Source of the DNA: RGIG8700 sp045535635
GTDB taxonomy: Bacteria; Bacillota; Clostridia; RGIG6154
Assembly: GCA_045535635.1 (NCBI GenBank)
Contig: JAZSLZ010000009.1
Span: 1 to 14,883, forward strand
Reading direction: 5' to 3'
Length of the DNA: 14,883 nucleotides
Below the pieces are notes generated by a model. The model was not told the DNA's origin and ran no database searches. It worked only from the letters and a program-made list of their open reading frames with translations. Position 1 is the stretch's first letter. The number at the start of each line of letters is the position of its first letter. A program made the position numbers and the translations under genes. Below, one piece after another: positions 5,853-12,961 of the stretch.

Positions 5853-8561
5853 ATGAACATTAAAGAAATAAAAAGAGAGCCTTATGCACCTTGTGGAGAA
5901 GTTGGCAAAGAACTTGCAACAGAAGGTTTTGTTTTAATAAAAAATAATGATGTTCTTCCCTATAAAAAAGGAGAGACTGTATCTGTTTTCGGAAGAGATC
6001 AGCTTAATTACTATAAAAGCGGAACGGGCTCAGGAGGACTTGTTAATACAGACAAAATATTGAATATCCCTGATGCAATAATAAAAGACAACGACCTTAA
6101 TTTAAACGAAGAATTACTTGAAATATACATAAACTGGGTAAAAGAAAATCCATACGATTACGGAAGTGGATGGGCGTCTGAACTGTGGTGTCAGAAGCAG
6201 ATGCCTCTTTCTGAGGAACTGGTAAAAACAGCATCAAGAAAAACTGAAAATGCTCTTGTAATCATAGGCAGACTAGCAGGAGAAAGCCGTGATAATGCAG
6301 CAGAAATGGGTTCATATTATTTGACATACGATGAAGAAAAAATGCTTGAAACTGTTTCAAAGTATTTTAAAAAGGTTTGTGTTTTGTTGAACACAGGCAA
6401 TATTATCGACTGCAAATTTATAGAAAAATACAATATAGCTTCTGTAATGTATATCTGGCAGGGAGGTCAGCACGGTGCTGAAGCAGTGTGTGATGTTATA
6501 ACAGGCAGATGCTCTCCGTCAGGAAAGCTTACAGACACAATTGTAAAGGATATTACCGATTATCCGTCGTTTGATGGCTTTGGTGATGAAAACAGAGTTG
6601 TATATAAAGAAGATATTTATGTCGGCTACAGATATTTTGAAACCTTCGCAAAAGATAAGGTTTTATATCCTTTCGGATTTGGACTGTCATACACAAGCTT
6701 TGAAGTGGACTTTTCTGCAAGAACAACAGAGGATAGCATAATTGTTACTGCTGATGTGAAAAATATCGGAAAGACTTCAGGAAAGGAAGTTGTTCAGATA
6801 TATTATCAGGCACCACAAGGTAAACTGGGAAAACCATCAAGAGCACTTATTGCTTATGATAAAACAAAGCTTCTCAAACCAAATGAAAGTCAGACTTTAA
6901 CCTTGTCATTTAAAATCAATGATATGGCATCTTATGATGATAGCGGTGCTACAGGAAACAAATCCTGCTATGTTCTTGAAGAGGGAAATTATGAAATATA
7001 TGCAGGAACAGATGCAAGAAGCGCAACAAAGATTCACACATACAGACTTGAAAAATTGGTGGTAACTGAAAAGCTGCAGGAAGCTATGGCACCTGTTGAA
7101 GCTTTTGAAAGAATTAAGCCACATACAACAGAAAAAGGTTTTGAAGTTGATTTTGAAGAAGTTCCTTTAAGAAGCATAAATCTTGAAGAAAGAAAGCTTA
7201 AAAATATGCCTGAAAGCTTTGAATATACAGGGGATAAAGGTATTAAGCTTATTGATGTTGCAGATGGCAAAAACTCTATTGATGATTTTATCGCTCAACT
7301 CTCTGATGAGAACCTTGCACAACTTATAAGAGGGGAAGGGATGAACTGCTCAAAGGTTACTCCTGGTACCGGTTCAGGCTTTGGTGGTCTTACTCCTGAG
7401 CTTATGGAATTTGGCATACCTGCATGTTGTACAACTGACGGTCCTTCAGGGTTAAGGCTTGATAATGGTGCAAAAGCGACCTCTGTACCAAATGGAACAC
7501 TTATTGCTTGTTCTTTTAACAGACCACTTGTAGAAGAATTGTTTGAAAAAATGGCAGTAGAAATGTATGCCTATGACATAGATGCTCTTTTAGGACCTGG
7601 GCTTAATATCCACCGCAATCCGTTAAATGGCAGAAACTTTGAGTATTTTTCTGAAGATCCATACCTTACGGGAACAATGGCGGTTAGCATTTCAAAGGGC
7701 CTTTCAATATACAAAGGAACTGCGACTATAAAACATTTTTGTTGTAATAATCAGGAATATGAGCGTCATTTTGTAAATGCAGTTGTGTCAGAAAGAGCAT
7801 TAAGAGAAATTTACTTAAAAGCCTTTGAAATTGCCGTAAAGGCAGGATACACAAAGGCGATTATGACTTCTTATAATCCCGTAAACGGTTTTTGGACTGC
7901 AGGTAATTACGACCTTAATACCACAATTTTAAGAAATGAGTGGAATTATAAAGGCTTTGTTATGACAGACTGGTGGGCAAAAATGAACGACGAGGGCGAA
8001 GAAGGCACTATGCAAAATACAAAGGCTATGGTAATAGCCCAGAATGATGTTTATATGTGTACAACAAGTGCTCTTTTAAATAACAACAACGACAATACTA
8101 TGGAAAGTCTTGAGGAGGGAAGCTTAACAAGAGCATATCTTCACAGGAATGCTAAAAATATATTAAGCTTTATTATGGGAAGTACAACCTTTGAAAAATA
8201 CAGAGAAAAGGGTTGTCCCAAGCTTAAAGATAACAAAGTTGATTTAGATGATCTTGAATGTGTTTTAGCAATTGATGATGTTGAAAATGAGCAAAAATAT
8301 GAAATAAATATAGAGGAAAGCTTTTATTATGTAAGATGCACCTATAGTATTGACGCGCCAAAACTTAATCAATATAGTCTGCAGGGAAGAATTGGCGAAA
8401 AAGTTGTTTTTGCGTTTACTCTTAACGGAACAGATGGAGAAGAAAGGTCAATATACAAACCTGCTAAGATTATTGAGAGGTATGGCAAACAATTTGAGAT
8501 AAAACAAACAGGACCAATAAAAGTCAAAAAAATAGAATTTTTTCTTACAGAGAATAATTGA
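5853..8561 (+). CDS. Glycoside hydrolase family 3 (beta-glucosidase type), permuted domain order
   Basis: A 902-residue enzyme expected to release sugars from beta-linked oligosaccharides in the cytoplasm; no signal peptide is visible. The domain order is reversed. The GH3 C-terminal alpha/beta domain comes first (about residues 20-275, from EGFVLIKNNDVLP to YPFGFGLSYTSFE), then a fibronectin-III-like domain (about 300-385, VVQIYYQAP), then the catalytic barrel (about 485-790: TDGPSG, GPGLNIHRNPLNGRNFEYFS, SEDPYLTG). Asp706 in FVMTDWW is the nucleophile, Lys627-His628 the conserved substrate-binding pair, and Glu144 in GESRDN a plausible acid/base. This inverted layout is known in some rumen beta-glucosidases. 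ATG 5853 is preferred because AAAGGAG (5837-5843) lies 9 nt upstream; an earlier in-frame ATG at 5793 sits inside the terminator. Exact sugar specificity cannot be read. Confidence 0.93.
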   Translation: MNIKEIKREPYAPCGEVGKELATEGFVLIKNNDVLPYKKGETVSVFGRDQLNYYKSGTGSGGLVNTDKILNIPDAIIKDNDLNLNEELLEIYINWVKENPYDYGSGWASELWCQKQMPLSEELVKTASRKTENALVIIGRLAGESRDNAAEMGSYYLTYDEEKMLETVSKYFKKVCVLLNTGNIIDCKFIEKYNIASVMYIWQGGQHGAEAVCDVITGRCSPSGKLTDTIVKDITDYPSFDGFGDENRVVYKEDIYVGYRYFETFAKDKVLYPFGFGLSYTSFEVDFSARTTEDSIIVTADVKNIGKTSGKEVVQIYYQAPQGKLGKPSRALIAYDKTKLLKPNESQTLTLSFKINDMASYDDSGATGNKSCYVLEEGNYEIYAGTDARSATKIHTYRLEKLVVTEKLQEAMAPVEAFERIKPHTTEKGFEVDFEEVPLRSINLEERKLKNMPESFEYTGDKGIKLIDVADGKNSIDDFIAQLSDENLAQLIRGEGMNCSKVTPGTGSGFGGLTPELMEFGIPACCTTDGPSGLRLDNGAKATSVPNGTLIACSFNRPLVEELFEKMAVEMYAYDIDALLGPGLNIHRNPLNGRNFEYFSEDPYLTGTMAVSISKGLSIYKGTATIKHFCCNNQEYERHFVNAVVSERALREIYLKAFEIAVKAGYTKAIMTSYNPVNGFWTAGNYDLNTTILRNEWNYKGFVMTDWWAKMNDEGEEGTMQNTKAMVIAQNDVYMCTTSALLNNNNDNTMESLEEGSLTRAYLHRNAKNILSFIMGSTTFEKYREKGCPKLKDNKVDLDDLECVLAIDDVENEQKYEINIEESFYYVRCTYSIDAPKLNQYSLQGRIGEKVVFAFTLNGTDGEERSIYKPAKIIERYGKQFEIKQTGPIKVKKIEFFLTENN

Positions 8562-8562
8562 A

Positions 8563-8591
8563 AAAAGGAACTGCAAATTGCAGTTCCTTTT
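8563..8591. terminator. Bidirectional terminator between the GH3 and rubrerythrin genes
   Basis: Perfect 13-bp stem (AAAAGGAACTGCA, 8563-8575; TGCAGTTCCTTTT, 8579-8591) with an AAT loop. The A-rich left and T-rich right sides let it serve both converging transcripts. It begins 1 bp after the GH3 stop and ends 6 bp before the rubrerythrin stop. Confidence 0.85.
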
Positions 8592-8597
8592 AGTGTA

Positions 8598-9131
8598 TCA
8601 GTAGTTTTCTTTTCTAACTTCAAAGTAGCTCTGTGGGTGTGCGCATACAGGGCAAACCTGAGGTGCTTTCTTTCCAGCAACAAGATGTCCGCAGTTTCTG
8701 CATTCCCACATTGTTTCTTCACTCTTTTCAAACACCTTCTGCATTTCAACATTGTTTAAGAGTGCAAGGTATCTTTCTTCGTGAGTTTTTTCGATTGCAG
8801 CAACAAGAGCAAACTTTCTTGCAAGTTCTGTGAAGCCTTCTTCTTCAGCTTCTTTGGCAAATGTTGCGTACATATCTGTCCATTCGTAGTTTCCGCCTTC
8901 TGCAGCAGCTTTGAGATTTTCAGCTGTATTGCAGATGCCTTTTAATTCTTTGAACCACATTTTTGCGTGTTCTTTTTCATTGTCTGCAGTATTCTGGAAA
9001 ATAGCGGCAATCTGTTCATAGCCTTCTTTCTTTGCAACTGATGCAAAGTATGTGTATTTATTTCTTGCCTGAGATTCTCCTGCAAATGCAGCCATTAAGT
9101 TTTTTTCTGTTTTTGAACCTTTTAATTCCAT
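8598..9131 (-). CDS. rbr: Rubrerythrin
   Basis: A 177-residue non-haem iron protein that reduces hydrogen peroxide in anaerobes. The N-terminal four-helix bundle carries the diiron ligands Glu19 (GESQARNKY), Glu52 and His55 (NEKEHAK), Glu94 and Glu97 (AKEAEEEGF), and Glu114 with His117 (EKTHEERY). The C-terminal rubredoxin domain has Cys144, Cys147, Cys160 and Cys163 (CRNCGH, CPVCAHPQSYFE) for the electron-transfer iron. Length and ligand spacing are those of classical rubrerythrin. It should act in the cytoplasm with an NAD(P)H:rubredoxin oxidoreductase, which is not in this window. The ribosome binding site AAAGGAG is at 9141-9147, 9 nt before the ATG. It has its own promoter; I saw no clear PerR box. 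Confidence 0.96.
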   Translation of the reverse strand: MELKGSKTEKNLMAAFAGESQARNKYTYFASVAKKEGYEQIAAIFQNTADNEKEHAKMWFKELKGICNTAENLKAAAEGGNYEWTDMYATFAKEAEEEGFTELARKFALVAAIEKTHEERYLALLNNVEMQKVFEKSEETMWECRNCGHLVAGKKAPQVCPVCAHPQSYFEVRKENY

Positions 9132-9166
9132 TTTAATTCGCTCCTTTTTCTTTTTTTATTGTGTCC

Positions 9167-9195
9167 ATTTTACCATTTTTTATGCGAAAAATCAA
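9167..9195 (-). promoter_or_regulatory. Promoter of the rubrerythrin gene
   Basis: On the minus strand, TTGATT (plus-strand 9190-9195), 17-bp spacer, TAAAAT (9167-9172) with TG one base upstream. The -35 overlaps the stop codon of the upstream SLH gene. The predicted start is near 9160. Confidence 0.6.
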
Positions 9196-11204
9196 GAATT
9201 ATTTGTCAAAAGGTTGTATATCATAACAAAGGCTTCGGCTCTTGTTAAGTTATCCTTTGGTTTAACAAGTCCACCGTTTCCGTTTATAACTTTAAGACCT
9301 GAAAGAATTGATGCATAACCAAGCTTTCCTTGTGATATAAGGTTCTGATCTGCGAATTTTGTTGTGAAGATTTCTTCAGCCTTTGCAATTTTTTCATAGC
9401 CTAAAAATCTTACAAGGTAAACAAATGCATCTTCTCTTAAAACAAAGGCTTCATCTGCTCTTTCGTCTGCTTTAATAATGCTTTCTCTTTCGAGAGTTTT
9501 ATAAAGGTTATCTGCTTCCAGATTAAGGTAGCTTGTGTATTTAACTGCACCTGCGAAAAGTCTTAACATATCAAGCTGAGTGATTTCTTTTTCAGGCTCA
9601 AAGCTTTCTCCCTCAAAATAAATCCCTGCTTCCTGAAGCTTTTCAACTGCAGTTTTACACCAGTGGTTTTCAATGTCGTTGTATATACTGTAATTATCAC
9701 CGATTACTTTTCTCTTTTCACCTGTTTTTGCATCTATTTCCACATATCCGTGAACAAGGTCAAGGGTGTAGCAAAGCTTATATTCTTCGCCTGTATTTAA
9801 ATAACAAAGCTTGATAGGGTGGTGTGCAAGTATTTTTGTATAGGCATCCTCGTTTGAAATAACACCATCAGGTGATGCGAAAGAGGCGTTTTCAAATCTT
9901 TTTGAATAGTTTGTGATTTTACCGTCTTTGTATGTAACGGAAATACTGTTGCCTTCAACAGGGATGTCATTTTCAAGTCTTGTGAAGCTTTGTGTTACAT
10001 ATTCGTTATCTGCAGAGCTTTCATTTTCTTTAAGTTTGTCTGTACCTGCATATTTCTTAATAACTGCATCAATTACCTTTTCGGCATCCTTTGTTTCTTT
10101 TTCTGAAAGCTGTTTTTCTGATTTCGCATCATAAGAATAGCTATAGGAATAAAAGCTTTTAAGCTCTTTTGTCTGTGCATCTATAACAAATCTTTCGCCG
10201 TTGTTTTCGTCAGTTTCAAGAGAAACTTCAAGACTGTACTTGTCATCATATTTACTGTATCTTGAAGAAATTACCTTGCTGTTTTTATCTGTGTCAAATA
10301 AAGGTTCACTTTTGATAAGTTTAACTGCATCTTCCACAGAAATAAGGTTTTTAACATTTTCAAGCTCTGCAAGTTCCTGCGGAGTGAATTCGCCTGAGCC
10401 CATACCTGCGGAAGTATCCATCATAGATTCGTTCTTCAGGAAAAGGTCTGCATCGGTGAAAGGTTCAACCTTTTCACCTGTAAATGCAGAAATATATCCG
10501 TAGCCGTCTTTTATGCGATATACAAGTGAAAATTCTTTGTCATCATATTTCTTTTTTACATACATAAGCTCTGCGGGGAAAACAGTTTTATATGTGTCTT
10601 CTCTATTCTCTATGTATGTTTTGCCGGCAGTGTCCTCATAAACGATATTATCAAAGGAAGTGTACATATTTGTAACAATGGCATTTTCACCTTTTACAAG
10701 AATGTCAACAGAGGCTGTCTGTCCTGTAACCTCAACACCCTGCATTTCTCTGTTGAACAAAACTGAATATAAAGTACCGTTTTCTGACAAATCAACAGAG
10801 ATGTCTGCATAAGCCATATAATCAAGCTGTGTGAATGATTCGGGAAGAATTTTTCTTAAAAACTTGTCTGCCATAAGCTGTGCATCAATTCTTGAAAGAG
10901 AAGAAAGCTGCTTGTCTGCTCTGTTATACATATCATTACTGTAGTAGTCATAATTTGTTATTATGCCTGTATCTGTGGCAGTAACGGAAAGGCTTTTTTC
11001 ACGGTTTTCTGTGTACCAGTTAAAACGGTAAGTGGTTTTGTCCTTTCTTGCGTTTGTTGAGCTTTCAAATTCACAAAGCTCTGCAGGAATTTCAACTTTA
11101 GCTTTAACAGTAGCAAGAACATCTGCCATATTGTCTTTAGCAAGGGCAGTAAAACTGCTTAAAACCATTAAAATTGTTAAAGTGATACATAAAATCTTTT
11201 TCAT
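9192..11204 (-). CDS. Secreted YcdB-like (PepSY-type) protein with C-terminal SLH domains
   Basis: A 670-residue exported protein. The signal peptide is clear: MKK, a hydrophobic core (ILCITLTILMVLSSF), and an ALA-type cleavage site after about residue 22. Residues about 30-500 hold repeated alpha/beta units resembling YcdB/YcdC-PepSY domains, for example SVEDAVKLIKSEPLFD then YSLEVSLETDENNGERFVID, and SNEDAYTKILAHHPIKLCY then EVDAKTGE-like ends. The C-terminal part (about 505-670) has SLH motifs: YNDIENHWCKTAVEKLQEAGI, then TTKFADQNLISQGKLGYASI and LTRAEAFVMIYNLL. SLH domains bind secondary cell-wall polymer, so it should be anchored at the envelope. The function of the YcdB-like part is unknown, perhaps binding or inhibiting a peptidase. 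The ribosome binding site AGGAGG is at 11212-11217. It follows the GH13 terminator. Confidence 0.85.
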   Translation of the reverse strand: MKKILCITLTILMVLSSFTALAKDNMADVLATVKAKVEIPAELCEFESSTNARKDKTTYRFNWYTENREKSLSVTATDTGIITNYDYYSNDMYNRADKQLSSLSRIDAQLMADKFLRKILPESFTQLDYMAYADISVDLSENGTLYSVLFNREMQGVEVTGQTASVDILVKGENAIVTNMYTSFDNIVYEDTAGKTYIENREDTYKTVFPAELMYVKKKYDDKEFSLVYRIKDGYGYISAFTGEKVEPFTDADLFLKNESMMDTSAGMGSGEFTPQELAELENVKNLISVEDAVKLIKSEPLFDTDKNSKVISSRYSKYDDKYSLEVSLETDENNGERFVIDAQTKELKSFYSYSYSYDAKSEKQLSEKETKDAEKVIDAVIKKYAGTDKLKENESSADNEYVTQSFTRLENDIPVEGNSISVTYKDGKITNYSKRFENASFASPDGVISNEDAYTKILAHHPIKLCYLNTGEEYKLCYTLDLVHGYVEIDAKTGEKRKVIGDNYSIYNDIENHWCKTAVEKLQEAGIYFEGESFEPEKEITQLDMLRLFAGAVKYTSYLNLEADNLYKTLERESIIKADERADEAFVLREDAFVYLVRFLGYEKIAKAEEIFTTKFADQNLISQGKLGYASILSGLKVINGNGGLVKPKDNLTRAEAFVMIYNLLTNNS

Positions 11205-11230
11205 ATTTATCCCTCCTACTTATAATACCC

Positions 11231-11255
11231 AAAAACGGTGCAAAAGGTTGCACCG
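11231..11255 (-). terminator. Intrinsic terminator after the glgP-GH13 unit
   Basis: On the minus strand, stem CGGTGCAA, loop CCTT, TTGCACCG, followed directly by TTTTT (plus-strand 11231-11235). It lies 2 bp after the GH13 stop codon and separates that unit from the SLH gene. Confidence 0.8.
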
Positions 11256-11257
11256 CT

Positions 11258-12961
11258 TCAAATTTTTTCCATATATAAGCCTTTTGCAGAAAGTGTAATT
11301 TCCTTTTTGGTGTAAGGTGATACAAATGTTTTTTCTTTAAGGGAGTTGTTAAGATAAAGAACATATTTTTCGTTATGGTCATATCTTACAACACAGAAAA
11401 CATTTTCATCTATGGCATCAAAAAGGGTACTGCCTGATTTTAAAGCAGAGCTTTCATTTCTTAAGTCGCTGTATTTCTTATAAATATTAAAAATTTCCTT
11501 GTTTTCTCTGCCCCAAGGGTATGTTCTTCTGTTATCAGGGTCTTTTCCGCCCTCAAGACCTGCCTCGTCGCCATAGTAAATACAAGGCACACCGGGGAAG
11601 ATAAAGAGAGAAGAAACAAATTGCTCTAAAATGCTCATATCCTTGTTTACAACAGAGAAAATTCTTGCGATATCGTGGGTTGAAAGCATATTGAAGTTAC
11701 CCATAAAGTTTCTCTTTGGATAATTTTCCATTTGCGTCATAAATGTATTTTTTAAGTAAAATGCATCACAACCGCCAAGAAGAAATTTAACCATATTATC
11801 CCTGAATGGGTAGTTCATAACTGCATCAAGTTCAGGTTTTGAAAAATAGCTTTTTTGCACAGAGTATGCAACCTTGTTTGATGCATCCTCCCATACCTCG
11901 CCGATAACGACAGTATCTTCGTTAACATCTTTAACAGCCTTATTAATCATTGAAAGACATTCATCTGAAAGCTCGTCTGCCACATCAAGACGCCAACCGC
12001 CAAGACCGTGCTTTGTCCATTTTTTAAGAACATTTTCACAGATGTAGTTGCGAACCTTTGGATTTTCCGTATTTAATTTTGGCAAATCCATAACACCCCA
12101 CCAGCTTTCGTAGTCAACAGGGTAGTCTTTAAAATAAAACCAGTCAGAGTATGGCGAATTTTCACTTTGACAAGCACCGTTTGAATTAAATGTGCCAAAT
12201 CTGTCAAAATAAATACTTTCTGCACCAACATGGTTAAAAACACCGTCAAGAATTATTTTTATCCCTCTTTTTTCGGCTTCCATGATAAGATTATCAAAAT
12301 CTTCTTCACTGCCAAGCATAGGGTCAACCTTAGTGTAATCTGCAGTATTGTATCTGTGGTTTGAGGTTGCCTCAAAAATAGGGTTTAAGTATAAAACTGA
12401 AACATTTAATTCTTTTAAATAGTCAAGTTTTTCACAAATTCCCTGAAAATTACCCCCAAAGAAGTCCCATCTTTCGATTTCTCCTTTTTCGGTTTTGATA
12501 TACTTTGGAATTTCATACCAGTCATTATAAATATGACTGTTTTCTTTTATCTGTCTTATTTCGCCTGATTTTGCAAATCTGTCAGGAAAAATCTGATACA
12601 TAATGCCATCTGTGTACCATTTTGGCAGGGAAGGCATTTCTTCTGTAACAGTAAGCTGATGCTTAAGAGTAGGACAAACAAGGGAAAATTCTGAATTTCC
12701 CCTTGTTCCTTTTCCTATATAGATTGTAAACACATTGTTTGAAATAAGTCTGAAGAAATAAGTTATAGGTCCGCACTTTTCTGCTTTATAGGTGCAGAAA
12801 AAACTGTTGTCTTTCTTCTCCATTTTTATTTCGGTGTTGTTAATGCAAAGGTATGCTTCTGTGCAGTTATCTGTAAAAACTGTAAAAGTAACTTCAGTAT
12901 CTTTTACAACTGCCCCGAAAACAGATTTGCATTTTTTGTCCCATGAATTATAGTAAATCAT
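11258..12961 (-). CDS. Glycoside hydrolase family 13, neopullulanase/cyclomaltodextrinase type
   Basis: A 567-residue cytoplasmic alpha-glucan hydrolase (no signal peptide). Residues about 1-100 look like the N-terminal beta-sandwich domain (CBM34-like) of maltogenic amylase/neopullulanase; the (beta/alpha)8 barrel follows from IMYQIFPDRFA. The four GH13 regions are present: I ILDGVFNH (Asp239, His244), II GGWRLDVADE (nucleophile Asp326), III VVIGEVW (acid/base Glu355), IV MLSTHD (Asp430). GDEAGLEGGKDPDNRRTYPW is typical of this subgroup. It probably cuts maltodextrins or cyclodextrins to short sugars alongside the phosphorylase upstream. The start ATG shares one base with the glgP stop (TAATG), and no good ribosome binding site precedes it, suggesting translational coupling. 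Exact specificity (pullulan, cyclodextrin or maltodextrin) is unresolved. Confidence 0.93.
   Translation of the reverse strand: MIYYNSWDKKCKSVFGAVVKDTEVTFTVFTDNCTEAYLCINNTEIKMEKKDNSFFCTYKAEKCGPITYFFRLISNNVFTIYIGKGTRGNSEFSLVCPTLKHQLTVTEEMPSLPKWYTDGIMYQIFPDRFAKSGEIRQIKENSHIYNDWYEIPKYIKTEKGEIERWDFFGGNFQGICEKLDYLKELNVSVLYLNPIFEATSNHRYNTADYTKVDPMLGSEEDFDNLIMEAEKRGIKIILDGVFNHVGAESIYFDRFGTFNSNGACQSENSPYSDWFYFKDYPVDYESWWGVMDLPKLNTENPKVRNYICENVLKKWTKHGLGGWRLDVADELSDECLSMINKAVKDVNEDTVVIGEVWEDASNKVAYSVQKSYFSKPELDAVMNYPFRDNMVKFLLGGCDAFYLKNTFMTQMENYPKRNFMGNFNMLSTHDIARIFSVVNKDMSILEQFVSSLFIFPGVPCIYYGDEAGLEGGKDPDNRRTYPWGRENKEIFNIYKKYSDLRNESSALKSGSTLFDAIDENVFCVVRYDHNEKYVLYLNNSLKEKTFVSPYTKKEITLSAKGLYMEKI

Noticed and set aside
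9132..9191. PerR box controlling rubrerythrin
   Set aside because: No TTATAAT-type 15-bp palindrome is visible in the short upstream region.
10201..10503. 100-codon plus-strand frame inside the SLH protein gene
   Set aside because: Serine/leucine-rich shadow of an AT-rich antisense strand; no ribosome binding site and no conserved pattern.
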